A stretch of 64,000 nucleotides of DNA from the NCBI RefSeq assembly GCF_009379765.1, contig NZ_WHTD01000010.1, forward strand, positions 1 through 64,000. The letters are read 5' to 3'. The DNA is from Actinophytocola sp. GTDB taxonomy: Bacteria > Actinomycetota > Actinomycetes > Mycobacteriales > Pseudonocardiaceae. The position numbers and the translations under genes are program-made. Under the pieces are notes generated by a model. It saw nothing but the letters and a program-made list of their open reading frames with translations. It was not told the DNA's origin and did no database searches. The stretch's first letter is position 1; each line of letters opens with the position of its first letter. Below are positions 7,492-16,229 of the stretch, piece by piece.

Positions 7492-8094
7492 CTAGCGCCG
7501 GTGGCAACCGACGCGCACCGCGGTGTCCCAGGTCTGCCCGCTGTCGGTCGTCTCCTGTTGCAGCCATTCGAACGCGTGCGTGGTGATACCGGCGAACACG
7601 TCGCGACTTGTCGTGCCGGTGCTGAAGTACAGGTCGCCGCCCTGCTGGTGACCCGGCATCGACTGGGTAACCGGGCCGAACCCGGCGACGTCGCTCGCGC
7701 CGACGAAGCGCCACTCGCCCGCCTGCGGGTCGTACAGCGTCAGTGCCTGCGAATACAGGTCACGGCCGAGCGGGCGCAGCGGCGGCACCAGGTCCTTCTT
7801 CGCCTGGTAGTACAGGTGCTCGACACCGAAGCCGCCGACGCTGTACTTGAATGCCCAGGTCGACGGGAAAGCCGAGGAGCCGTCGTCGAAGCGGAGCGCG
7901 CAGCTCCACACGCCGACCAGCCGGGCGAACAGCCGGTTCTGCGCGGGCGCGGCGAGCGCCGGATGGCCGAAGCCGCCGGCGAGGAACTGGCGGATCGGGG
8001 CGGGTAGGCCGGGAGTGGCGCTCGTGGTGGGTGCCCCGCCGACAACCAGGGTGGCGACCACCAGCAGCGCGGCCGTCAGGTGACGTGTTCTCAC
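7492..8094 (-). CDS. Secreted protein of unknown function
   Basis: A 200-residue protein with an N-terminal Sec signal peptide (MRTRHLTAALLVVATLVVGG, then a likely cut after TTSA). The mature part is a beta-rich domain with the pattern GVWSCALRFDDGSSAF, YYQAKKDLVPPL, and DPQAGEWRFVGASDV, reminiscent of lipocalin-like or DUF1579-like extracellular domains. A C-terminal Cys at GCHRR could pair with the one at WSC. I do not recognise a specific family. It is transcribed alone or after the AraC-family gene 22 bases upstream. Confidence 0.75.
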   Translation of the reverse strand: MRTRHLTAALLVVATLVVGGAPTTSATPGLPAPIRQFLAGGFGHPALAAPAQNRLFARLVGVWSCALRFDDGSSAFPSTWAFKYSVGGFGVEHLYYQAKKDLVPPLRPLGRDLYSQALTLYDPQAGEWRFVGASDVAGFGPVTQSMPGHQQGGDLYFSTGTTSRDVFAGITTHAFEWLQQETTDSGQTWDTAVRVGCHRR

Positions 8095-8116
8095 CGGGCC
8101 AGCATCGCCGGACGTG

Positions 8117-8944
8117 TCACGTCGAGGCTTGTACTTTCGTGCTCAGTTCGGTCCGGAGCCGCCCCGGCGTGGTGTTCGCGTGCCGGCGCACGATTCGCGT
8201 GAGGTGTGCCTGGTCGGTGAAGCCGTACCGCGCGGCAAGCGCGACGAGGCTCTCCGCTCCACTGGTCAGGTCCTCCAGCACGGCCCGGACCCGCAACTCG
8301 TTGCGGTAGTGGGTGAGCGTGCGCCCGGTCACCCGGCGAAACGTCCTGCTCAGATGTGCTGGCGACGCGCCGACGAGCGCGGCCAGATCCGGCAGTCCCG
8401 CGGTCAGGTGCCCGCCGGACAACGCGTCGAGCACGGAGTCGGCCAGCCGCCGGTGTGCCGCCTCGGTGCCGGGCCGGCGCCCGGTCGGGACGTCTTCCCT
8501 CGGGGACAGCGAGCCGAGCAGGCCGAGCAGGCGTTCGGTGATCTCGAACCGGTCCGCTCCGCGCGCGCACGCGGCCAGCATCGCCCGGTGCCGCACGTCG
8601 AACTCGGTGTCGGTGCGCAGTCGCCAGTCGACGAGGTCATGCAGGTGCTCGTCGTGGGCCTCGCGCGTCAGCCCGATCAACGTGACCCGCTGCGTGCCAC
8701 CGGCCGGGTACGCCCACCGCTCCTCCACGCCGTGCACACTGACCAGACCGCCGCTCGGGTCGATGACCGCGTCCTGGCCGGCGGCCTGCCGGCGGAACGC
8801 GCCCGCACGCACCAGGATGACCGCGTATCCCTCGTCGGCGGCGACCGGGGTCCAGCGCGGGGACCCGCCAGCACACCCGATGTCCTCGACGATCATGCTG
8901 TCGGTGTTGGCGAGCCGGCGCCTCGCCAACACCCGCTCACTCAT
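8117..8944 (-). CDS. AraC-family transcriptional regulator
   Basis: A 275-residue regulator starting at ATG 8944 (MSERVLARRRLANTDSM). The N-terminal half is a cupin-like sensor region. The C-terminal 100 residues form the double helix-turn-helix of AraC proteins: DLAALVGASPAHLSRTFRRV, then RYGFTDQAHLTRIVRRH. It lies 22 bases upstream of the secreted protein gene on the same strand and probably controls it. The ligand is unknown. The 177 bases between this gene and the ABC ATPase gene contain no other gene that I can support. Confidence 0.85.
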   Translation of the reverse strand: MSERVLARRRLANTDSMIVEDIGCAGGSPRWTPVAADEGYAVILVRAGAFRRQAAGQDAVIDPSGGLVSVHGVEERWAYPAGGTQRVTLIGLTREAHDEHLHDLVDWRLRTDTEFDVRHRAMLAACARGADRFEITERLLGLLGSLSPREDVPTGRRPGTEAAHRRLADSVLDALSGGHLTAGLPDLAALVGASPAHLSRTFRRVTGRTLTHYRNELRVRAVLEDLTSGAESLVALAARYGFTDQAHLTRIVRRHANTTPGRLRTELSTKVQAST

Positions 8945-9121
8945 GACCGCATGATCGCACTTTCCCAGCCGGCCCGGCCACAACCCTCCGCCGAAGCGGC
9001 TCGCCGGGCTCCCGGTCACCACGATCCTCGTGGCCCGCGACCCGGTCCTCGCCCGCTTGACGTCGTCCACCATCGCACTCGGCCGTCCGGGCCGCCGCCC
9101 GGCCGAGGTGGCCGCGCGGGG

Positions 9122-10216
9122 TCAGGGCCGGCCGTCGTCGGACACCAGTCGGCATCGCGGGATCGGGATGGTCACCGACACGGCCTCGCCGGGCGCGAAG
9201 TTGGTGCTGGGTGGGGTGATCACCCGGATGGTCCGGTCGGAGGTGGCGAGGCGCAGCACGTAGTCGCGTGCGTGACCGATGTAGGCCTGCCGGGCCACGG
9301 TTCCGTGGAGCATGTTGTGGTCGCCGCGGACGGCCGTGCCGGTCGCGGTGAGGGTGGCGTCGTGCGGCCGGAACGCGATGGTTACCTTCGCCCCGGCCGA
9401 TATCGTCGAGTCTGCCGGCAGCCGCAGGGTCTCCGGGCACTCGGACAGCTCGACGGCGTCGGGTCCGGCCGCGGTGGCGGGCAGCAGGTTGACGGGGCCG
9501 ATGAACCCGGCGGCGAACGCGGTCCTGGGGTTCTCGTACAGCTCTTCGGGTGAGCCGATCTGCTCGATCCGGCCGCCGTTCATCAGCGCGATCCGGTCGG
9601 AGGCCACGATGGCCTCGGAGATGTCGTGTGTGACGTACACGGTGGTGATCTTGAACTCGTCGTGGATCCTTCTGATCTCGAACCGCATCTCCTCGCGCAG
9701 CGATGCGTCCAGGTTGCTCAGCGGCTCGTCCATCAGCAGCACCCGCGGCTCGACGGCCAGCGCGCGGGCCAGGCCGACCCGCTGCTGCTGGCCGCCGCTG
9801 AGTTGTCCGGGGTAGCGGTCGGCGAGGTGGGCCATCTTCACGACCTCCAGCGCGGCCAGCACCCGCCGCTTGGTCTCGGCGGCCGGGAGCTTGCGCAGCC
9901 GGACCCCGTAGGCGACGTTGTCGAACACCTTCTTGTGCGGCCATACGGCGTAGCTCTGGAAGATCATCGACATGTTCCGGCGCTCCGGCGGGACGAGCAG
10001 CGTGCTGTCGCGCGAGAGCGTCCGGCCGTCCAGCTCGACGGTCCCGGACGACGGGTTGAGCAGCCCGGCGATCATGCGCAGCGTGGTCGTCTTGCCGCAG
10101 CCGGACGGTCCGAGCAGGGAGACGAACTCACCGGCGCGTACGCTCAGGTCGATCCCGTCGACCACCAGGATGTCGTCGAAGTCCTTGCGCAGCCGGGATA
10201 TCTCCAGTCCGTCCAC
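9122..10216 (-). CDS. ABC transporter ATPase, iron/polyamine type (FbpC/PotA-like)
   Basis: A 364-residue ATPase with Walker A GPSGCGKT at residues 36-43, signature LSGGQQQR at 139-146, Walker B LLMDEPLSNLDA at 160-171 and the H-loop VYVTHD near 197. A C-terminal TOBE-type extension (RPHDATLTATG) occurs from about residue 270. It is the last gene of a minus-strand transport unit, nine bases after the permease. Sequence type fits Fe(III), polyamine, phosphonate or small carboxylate importers. The adjacent MmgE/PrpD genes favour an organic-acid or metal-citrate-like substrate, but this is inference. Confidence 0.88.
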   Translation of the reverse strand: MDGLEISRLRKDFDDILVVDGIDLSVRAGEFVSLLGPSGCGKTTTLRMIAGLLNPSSGTVELDGRTLSRDSTLLVPPERRNMSMIFQSYAVWPHKKVFDNVAYGVRLRKLPAAETKRRVLAALEVVKMAHLADRYPGQLSGGQQQRVGLARALAVEPRVLLMDEPLSNLDASLREEMRFEIRRIHDEFKITTVYVTHDISEAIVASDRIALMNGGRIEQIGSPEELYENPRTAFAAGFIGPVNLLPATAAGPDAVELSECPETLRLPADSTISAGAKVTIAFRPHDATLTATGTAVRGDHNMLHGTVARQAYIGHARDYVLRLATSDRTIRVITPPSTNFAPGEAVSVTIPIPRCRLVSDDGRP

Positions 10217-10225
10217 AGTGGTCCC

Positions 10226-11974
10226 TCAGTTCGTCCGCATGTTCACGATGTCCTTGCCGATCACCCGGTAGCCGATCCCGACGATCACCAGGGTGACCGC
10301 GAGCAGGAGGATGCCGACGACGGCGGCGTCCTCGTACCGGCCGTCCCCCTGCAGGTCCAGCAGCACGATCGAGAGCACTCTGGACTTGGAGGTGTAGAGG
10401 AGCACCGAGGCGCTCAGCTCGTGCAGCGACACCATGAACACGAGGATCCAGGCGGACATGATGCCGCCTTTCATCAGCGGGAACACGATGCGGGTGAGGG
10501 TGCGGGTCCGGGTGGCGCCCATGATCCGGCTGGCGTCCTCGAGATCGGTGTCCAGCGAGCTGATCGCCGAGCTGGTGTTGATGTAGGCGTAGGGCAGGAA
10601 CTTCGTCACGAAGGCGATGAACAGCACCCAGATCGTGCCGTACAGCACGAACGGCGGCCGTGCGTAGGTCATGAACAGGCCGACGGCGAGCACGAGGCCC
10701 GGCAGCACCACGGGCGCCATCGTCAGCACCGGCAGCACCTGGTGGCCGCGGACCAGGCGCCGCGAGGTGACGTAGGAGATCAGCGCGGCGAGCACGGCGG
10801 CCGCGGTCGCGGCGAGGATGGCCAGGGTGAGGCTGTTGAACAGGGCCGAGCGCGCCGGCCGGTAGTCGAACAGCACGTAGGTGAAGTTGTCGAGGGTCAG
10901 GTTGGACAGCCCGAAGCCCTGCCCCCAGGACTTGGACAGGGCCACCCACAGCAGCACGGCCACCGGCAGCACCAGGGACACGACCACCAGAAGCCAGCAG
11001 TAGCCGAGTGCCAGCCATTTCCACCTGCCGAGCGCGACCGGCCGCCGGCCGCCGGACTTGCCGGTCACCGTCACGTAGCTGCGCCGGCCGATGAACCGCC
11101 GTTGCAGCCAGACGAGGATCAGCGTGATGACGAGCAGCGGCATCGACAGTGCCGCGGCGAGCTCGAGGTGCTGCGGGTACTGCAGCAGGGCGTAGATCTG
11201 GGTCGTGATCACGTGGAAGCCGCTGGGGATGGCGAGCATCGCGGGTGGCCCGAACACCGAGATGGCCTCGAGGAACACCAGGATGAACCCGCCGAGGATC
11301 GCGGTGGTGACCAGCGGGATGGTGATGCTGACCGCGACCTTGCGCCCGCTGGCACCGAGGATGGTCGCCGCGTCCTCGGAGTCGGCGGGGATGTTCTCCA
11401 GCGCCGTGGAGAACAGCAGGAAGCACAGCGGGTACATGGACATGGTGATGACGAAGATCAGCCCGCCGAGGCTGTAGATGTCGACCGGTCCCTGGGCGGC
11501 GCCGGTGATCGCGCGGTAAGCCCGGTTGAGCAGCCCCGCGTTCGGCCCGGCGAGCAGGATCCAGGCCAGCGCGCCGAGGAACGACGGCAGCACGAAGCTG
11601 CCCACGATGAGCGTGCGGATCGTCGTGCGGTGCGGCATGTCCGTGCGGGCCACCGCCCACGCGGCCGGGGCCGCCAGCAGGATGCACAGCACGCCGACGC
11701 ACCAGCCGATGAACAGCGACCGGCCGATGGCGCTGAGGTAGCGGTCGTCGGACAGCACCGTGGCGAAGTTGCCGAGGGTCAGCCCGCCGCCGCCCTCGAC
11801 CCGCGTGCTCAGGACCAGCAGCCAGCCGAGCGGGGGGAGGATCAGCACCGCGAGGACCAACCCGGTGACGACGGGCAGCGGGTAGCGGTGCAGGGCCGAC
11901 CTCGCGCGGGAGCGCAGGCCGGTCCCCTCGCTGTCGTCGCGCAGGTCCGGCGCCGTCATGGTGGCCATCGTCAT
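10226..11974 (-). CDS. ABC transporter permease, duplicated FbpB-like
   Basis: A 582-residue permease with two fused transmembrane domains and about 12 helices. Each half carries the ATPase-contact loop: EDAATILGASGRKVAVSITI in the first and EDASRIMGATRTRTLTRIVF in the second. This double arrangement is typical of the FbpB/AfuB/SfuB importers. It is preceded by a 200-base gap that holds a 68-base repeat (12028-12095), an odd interruption in an otherwise tight operon. The start ATG at 11974 follows AAGGATGACG; a second in-frame ATG is three codons on. Confidence 0.88.
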   Translation of the reverse strand: MTMATMTAPDLRDDSEGTGLRSRARSALHRYPLPVVTGLVLAVLILPPLGWLLVLSTRVEGGGGLTLGNFATVLSDDRYLSAIGRSLFIGWCVGVLCILLAAPAAWAVARTDMPHRTTIRTLIVGSFVLPSFLGALAWILLAGPNAGLLNRAYRAITGAAQGPVDIYSLGGLIFVITMSMYPLCFLLFSTALENIPADSEDAATILGASGRKVAVSITIPLVTTAILGGFILVFLEAISVFGPPAMLAIPSGFHVITTQIYALLQYPQHLELAAALSMPLLVITLILVWLQRRFIGRRSYVTVTGKSGGRRPVALGRWKWLALGYCWLLVVVSLVLPVAVLLWVALSKSWGQGFGLSNLTLDNFTYVLFDYRPARSALFNSLTLAILAATAAAVLAALISYVTSRRLVRGHQVLPVLTMAPVVLPGLVLAVGLFMTYARPPFVLYGTIWVLFIAFVTKFLPYAYINTSSAISSLDTDLEDASRIMGATRTRTLTRIVFPLMKGGIMSAWILVFMVSLHELSASVLLYTSKSRVLSIVLLDLQGDGRYEDAAVVGILLLAVTLVIVGIGYRVIGKDIVNMRTN

Positions 11975-12027
11975 CCTTCCTGCCCGGTGGTGATCCCCTC
12001 CTCGTGTGGCTAGCGTCCCCCGCCGGG

Positions 12028-12095
12028 AGTCTGTTGCTTGAGTCGGTGAGTCCAGGTTTCTGCTGGCAAGGCGCCGGTTCGTCCTCGTACCGGGT
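12028..12095 (-). repeat. 68-base repeat, copy B, inside the ABC transporter operon
   Basis: Reverse complement of copy A at 7414-7481, with 62 of 68 bases identical. It sits between the substrate-binding protein gene and the permease gene, where it separates two genes that are normally adjacent. It may affect expression of the permease and ATPase. It contains no gene. Confidence 0.7.
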
Positions 12096-12173
12096 TGTAC
12101 TCGGGCGGACCGGCAACGCCGCCAGCAGGACGCTGGGCCGGCGAATCAAGTGACGAACTTCCGGCGGGGGACA

Positions 12174-13241
12174 CTAGACCCCGAACACCTTCTGGAAGTG
12201 GGTGACGATCTCGTCGTGCTTGGCGGCGAACTCCGCGGGGTCGACCACGTAGAGGTTCTGGTCCCCGCTGGTCGGCGGCACGTAGCCGGCCGGGTACGTC
12301 ACATCGTCGCGGAACACCGTGCGGGACGCGTCGGCCATGATCTGCTGGCCCTCGCGCGACAGGATGTAGTCGAGCAGCTCGCGTGCGGCGTAGGGGTGTG
12401 GCGCCTGCTTCGCCACGCCGACACCGCCACCGGAGGTCGGCACGCCCTCCGTCGGGTAGACGGCCTCGACCGGCGCGCCCTTGCCGTCGGTGTAGAACCC
12501 GGCGTCGTTGACCACGACCGCGACCTTGCGTTCGCCGGAGATGACCGCGGCCATGCTGTCGTGCACGGACTGGTTGATCAGGGGCTTGTTCGCGGCGATC
12601 TTGTCCATCAGGTCGAGGCCCAGGCCGGGGGTCTGGGACCAGAAGAACGGCACGATGGCCGCGCCGACGCTGTAGCCGGGGTGGGAGATCGCCAGCGCAC
12701 CGCTCCACTTGGGATCCGCGAGGTCGGCGTAGCTCTTCGGCGCCTCGGACTCCGGCACGAGGTTGGTGTTGTACACCATCCAGAACCGGTTCGCGTACGG
12801 CACGTAGTAGGCCAGGTCCTCGTCGTAGTAGGCCTTGTCGAAATGCGACAGCTCGGCCGAGCGGTACGGCGCGAGTAGGTCCCGCTTCTTGAAGTCGACG
12901 AAGTTCCCCTCGTTGCCGGTGTAGATGACGTCGGCCAGGTGCACCTCGGCGTCGCTTTCCTGGAGCAGCCGGGTGGCCACCTCCTCGCCGCCGAGCCGGA
13001 TGGCGTCCACCGAGATGCCGGTCTTCTTCTCGAAGCCGGCCACGATCGTGTCGACCAGGCTCAGCTCCAGCCCGGCGTACCAGACCACCTCACCCTCGTC
13101 CTGGGCGAGGGAAAGCTGGTCGTCCTGCCGGTCGACCTCGTTGGCGCCCGGCTCGGGCGCCGCCTCGCCGCAGCCTGCGGCCACCAGCACGGCCGTGCAC
13201 AGCAGGGCTCCCAGGCGTAACCACCGGTTGCGCAATCTCAT
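12174..13241 (-). CDS. ABC transporter substrate-binding lipoprotein, iron/organic-acid type
   Basis: A 355-residue lipoprotein. The signal peptide ends in the lipobox VAAGCGEAAP, placing the mature protein on the outer face of the membrane. The body matches extracellular solute-binding proteins of the Fe(III)/2-aminoethylphosphonate class, with EGEVVWYAGLELSLVDTIV near the N-terminus, WMVYNTNLVPESEAP in the middle and LDYILSREGQQIMADAS near the C-terminus. It pairs with the permease and ATPase genes downstream and follows two MmgE/PrpD genes. The ligand cannot be read from sequence. Confidence 0.87.
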   Translation of the reverse strand: MRLRNRWLRLGALLCTAVLVAAGCGEAAPEPGANEVDRQDDQLSLAQDEGEVVWYAGLELSLVDTIVAGFEKKTGISVDAIRLGGEEVATRLLQESDAEVHLADVIYTGNEGNFVDFKKRDLLAPYRSAELSHFDKAYYDEDLAYYVPYANRFWMVYNTNLVPESEAPKSYADLADPKWSGALAISHPGYSVGAAIVPFFWSQTPGLGLDLMDKIAANKPLINQSVHDSMAAVISGERKVAVVVNDAGFYTDGKGAPVEAVYPTEGVPTSGGGVGVAKQAPHPYAARELLDYILSREGQQIMADASRTVFRDDVTYPAGYVPPTSGDQNLYVVDPAEFAAKHDEIVTHFQKVFGV

Positions 13242-13282
13242 GTCGTCGCCTTTCTGGAATGGGAAGAGTGGGGCCGGCTAGG

Positions 13283-14641
13283 CTAGGCGAGCAGCGCGAC
13301 GATGTCCCGGACATCGCCGACACCCTCCAGCCGGAGGATCAGGTCCTTCGCCTGCTCGGTCCGCGAATCGTCCAGCGGCTTCGCGCCCGCCGTGACGCAG
13401 TCCCGGTACCGGTCGACCAGCTCGTCGGTCGTCTGCGGGTTCGACCCGTGGCCCTTCGCCGCACCGACCGGCTTCGACCGCAGGACCTCGCCGCCGGCGA
13501 GCTCGACCTCGACGTGGCAGTCCTTGCGGTCACCGTTCAGGTCCACCTCGATCCGGCCGGCCAGCGACCGGATTCGCGGGTCGGCGAGCGCCTCGTCCTC
13601 GAAGTGGCGCAGCCGAAGGTCGCCGTCCACCGCCACGCAGGCCACCACCCACGGCAGGCTGAACTGGGCCTCGACGTGGCTGCGCGGCGCACGCCGGTGC
13701 TCGGCCGGCTCGCACATGATCTCGGCTCGCGGCGTTGCGAAGACCGTGATCCGGGCGAGCTCCTGGCCGGGTTCGACGCCGAGGGAGCGCAGCGCGTCGA
13801 GCGCGGGGTGCGCCACCGCGCCGCACGGGTAAGCCTTGTAACCCAGCCTGGTGCCATGGAAGTCCGCGCCCAGATCGTCCACGATGGACTCCTCGTCGAC
13901 CTCGAGGCCACCGAAGTGCAGCCGGAACATCCCGTACCTGCCGGTGAGGAACTCCGCGGTGCCGGTGGCGCCCAGCTTGGCCAGCTGCGCCGCGCTGATC
14001 CCGTTGCGGACGCCGAACCCGCTCTGCATCCGCACCCCGAGCACCCCTTCCACCTGACCCTGGAAGTTCCCGCACGCCTGGGCGTAGGCGAGGCCGAGCG
14101 CGTTGGTCAGCCCGGGCCCGGTCAGGCCGAGCACCTTCCCGGCCGCCATCGCCGCGCCGAACGCGCCGAAGATGTAGGTGCCGTTCCAGCCACTCTCCAG
14201 CAGGCCGTGCACCGAGCGCACCAGCCTGGCCTGCACGTCGGTCGCCGAGGCAATGGCAGCGAGCAGGGTCCTGCCGTCCACGCCACCGACCAGCTCCGCG
14301 GTGGCCAGCGCCGCGGGCACCACCGAGGTGCCGATCGCGTAGCCGTGGCCGTCGTCGATCCACAGCTTGTCCTCGTACTCCAACGCCTTGGCGAAACAGC
14401 CGTTGACGAACCCGGCGACGCTGGCCGGCAGCCGGTCGCCGACGCCCAGAACCGTCGCTTGTGGACTGCCGCCGAGGTCGCCGGCGAACCGCAGGATCAG
14501 GTCCGAGCCCTCCGCCCCCGACCCGGCGACCGAGGTCCCCAGTGTCCACAGTGTCTCCCGCCGGGCCGCGTCCACCGCGTCGGGCGGCAGGTCGTCGTAC
14601 GACACACCGGACAGAAAATTGATGAGTTCCTTCTCCAGCAT
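13283..14641 (-). CDS. MmgE/PrpD family protein (first copy)
   Basis: A 452-residue protein of the MmgE/PrpD family, which includes 2-methylcitrate dehydratase, cis-aconitate decarboxylase and iminodisuccinate epimerase. Hallmarks are the all-helical N-terminal domain with GFVNGCFAKALEYEDKLWID and GHGYAIGTSVVPAALA, and the C-terminal lid with KAYPCGAVAHPALDAL. Active-site Asp and His positions lie in the EDKLWIDDGHGYA stretch. It sits between the second MmgE/PrpD gene and the transporter genes. It probably acts on the imported di- or tricarboxylate by dehydration, isomerisation or decarboxylation. Which reaction it carries out is open. Confidence 0.85.
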   Translation of the reverse strand: MLEKELINFLSGVSYDDLPPDAVDAARRETLWTLGTSVAGSGAEGSDLILRFAGDLGGSPQATVLGVGDRLPASVAGFVNGCFAKALEYEDKLWIDDGHGYAIGTSVVPAALATAELVGGVDGRTLLAAIASATDVQARLVRSVHGLLESGWNGTYIFGAFGAAMAAGKVLGLTGPGLTNALGLAYAQACGNFQGQVEGVLGVRMQSGFGVRNGISAAQLAKLGATGTAEFLTGRYGMFRLHFGGLEVDEESIVDDLGADFHGTRLGYKAYPCGAVAHPALDALRSLGVEPGQELARITVFATPRAEIMCEPAEHRRAPRSHVEAQFSLPWVVACVAVDGDLRLRHFEDEALADPRIRSLAGRIEVDLNGDRKDCHVEVELAGGEVLRSKPVGAAKGHGSNPQTTDELVDRYRDCVTAGAKPLDDSRTEQAKDLILRLEGVGDVRDIVALLA

Positions 14642-14735
14642 CCTGGCGACTCCGCTCTTCGGGCTCTCGGATGGACCGCGGCGACCGCGGGACGTGCGGA
14701 ACGGGGTGCGACAGGGCGTGCGGTAGCGGGCGCGG

Positions 14736-16094
14736 TCAGGTCCGTGGTACGAGCAGCCGAGTCAGCGCGCTCAGGTCGTCGACGCCGTCCAGCCCGGCGA
14801 TGACGTCGGCGAGCTCGTCCACTTGGGCCGGTCCGAGGTCCTCGTCGACCATGCCGTGGCACTTGCCCACCAGCTCGTCCCAGGTAATGTCCCCGGCGCG
14901 GCAATGGCCGTGCGGCCAGCGCACGTGGCGGAACAGCTCCCTGCCGTCGGTGGTCCGCAGGGTCACCGCGGCTCCGCGGCCCCGGTGGTTCTCCCGGTCC
15001 ATCTCGGCGTCCGCGGTCAACGTCATCGTGTCACCGAGCCGCTTGACCTCCGGGTCGCGGAGGTTGTCCTCGTTGTGGGCCTCGGCGAAACCGAGCTTCC
15101 CGGCGATCATGGCCACCGGCAGCATCACCTGCGCGCTGATGCTCGGCATCCGCCTGCCGTCGACCACCTCGACGCACTCGGTGGTGGCGCGAACATCGAT
15201 GCCGGCGATGTCCGCGGTCCGCAGCCCGTGGTCGCGCATGAGCCCGAGGGTCGCCTCGATCTGGGCGTGGATCGGGTACCCGGCCGAGTAGAACTTGAAG
15301 TTGACGTCCATGACAGCGAAGTCGGTGCCGAGCCCGGCCAGGAGAACGCCGGCCCGGTCGTGCCCGCCCCATGCGGCGAGGACGCCGTGCTTGGCGCCGA
15401 ACACGTCGTCGTTGCCCTCCATACCCAGCTCTGCGAGCACCGCGGCGGTGACCCCGGCGTAGGCGCCGTGCCCGTAGGTGAACGACTTGCTCAGGTGCTC
15501 GCGCTCCTCGAAGAATGCCGCGAGGCTGATCGCCTGGCACGCGGTGAGTGCCCAGGCGTGCCGGTGCTGGTCCGCCGACAGGCCCAGCAGCCGGCTCGCG
15601 CCGGCCGCGGCCCCGAAGGCGTGCAGGAAGTCGGTGTGCACGTGCCGGGTGGTGAGCAGGTGGTACCGCCCGCCGACGGTGTCCACGAGCCGGGTCGCGA
15701 GGTCGTAGCCGAGCACGAGCGCGTTGAGCAGCTCGCGGCCCGATGCCCGCTGCTTCTCCGCCACCGCAAGGCACGTCGCGACCAGGGTGGCCCCCGGATG
15801 GCCCTCGGTGATGTGCGCGCCGTCGAGCTCGTCGGCGTGCCCGGCGGTGCCGTTGGCCAACGCCGCGAACGCACGCGGCGCCCGGACCGCGGTGCCGGCC
15901 ACCGTGGCCTCCTGGCCGCCGCCGAGCGAGGCGACGTACCGGCCGAGCAGCTCGCCCGCCGGCAACCGCCGGCCCAGCACCATGCAGCACAGCTCGTCGA
16001 GAAGCACGCCCTTCGCGCGGAGCACCGCAGCGGCGGGCACCGCCTCGTACCTGGTCGACACGCAATAGTCGGCCAACTCTGTCGACAGTGACAT
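14736..16094 (-). CDS. MmgE/PrpD family protein (second copy)
   Basis: A 452-residue paralogue of the downstream protein, with NGTAGHADELDGAHITEGHP (the family motif around the active-site Asp and His), FGAAAGASRLLGLSADQ and KFYSAGYPIHAQIEATLGLM. The start at ATG 16094 is preferred over the upstream in-frame ATG at 16118 because a GAGG lies nine bases before it. A TATA-type palindrome lies 39-58 bases upstream. Two different MmgE/PrpD proteins in one operon suggest two steps or a hetero-oligomer acting on the same carboxylate. Gap to the next gene is 94 bases. Confidence 0.85.
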   Translation of the reverse strand: MSLSTELADYCVSTRYEAVPAAAVLRAKGVLLDELCCMVLGRRLPAGELLGRYVASLGGGQEATVAGTAVRAPRAFAALANGTAGHADELDGAHITEGHPGATLVATCLAVAEKQRASGRELLNALVLGYDLATRLVDTVGGRYHLLTTRHVHTDFLHAFGAAAGASRLLGLSADQHRHAWALTACQAISLAAFFEEREHLSKSFTYGHGAYAGVTAAVLAELGMEGNDDVFGAKHGVLAAWGGHDRAGVLLAGLGTDFAVMDVNFKFYSAGYPIHAQIEATLGLMRDHGLRTADIAGIDVRATTECVEVVDGRRMPSISAQVMLPVAMIAGKLGFAEAHNEDNLRDPEVKRLGDTMTLTADAEMDRENHRGRGAAVTLRTTDGRELFRHVRWPHGHCRAGDITWDELVGKCHGMVDEDLGPAQVDELADVIAGLDGVDDLSALTRLLVPRT

Positions 16095-16132
16095 CGCGGT
16101 ACCTCGGTTCAGCCGCATCGCCTGACGGTGAC

Positions 16133-16152
16133 GATATATCGTAGATTATAGG
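16133..16152. promoter_or_regulatory. A/T-rich TATA-type operator candidate upstream of the MmgE/PrpD operon
   Basis: GATATATCGTAGATTATAGG is a striking A/T island 39-58 bases before the start at 16094. Similar elements occur before seven other units in the window (29500, 43669, 44776, 46015, 46143, 50582, 55161). Its reverse strand, AATCTACGATATATC, is very close to AATCTATCGTATATC at 55165-55179. It probably contains a -10 element and/or the site of a GntR-type regulator. Confidence 0.5.
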
Positions 16153-16229
16153 GTGTCAAGAATGATCTGCTCTGCGCCTACACCTCGCCGAGCTCATCCC
16201 GATCCGGAGCCGCGGGCCGCACCCGGGAC

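Noticed and set aside
9626..12013. Long plus-strand open frame of 795 codons opposite the ABC transporter genes
   Set aside because: It is antisense to well-supported ATPase and permease genes, its composition is His/Gln/Arg-rich without any domain, and such mirror frames are normal in GC-rich DNA.
9122..13241. Naming the ABC system fbpABC as an iron importer
   Set aside because: The class also imports polyamines, phosphonates and acids, and the operon context points to an organic acid, so no gene symbols were given.
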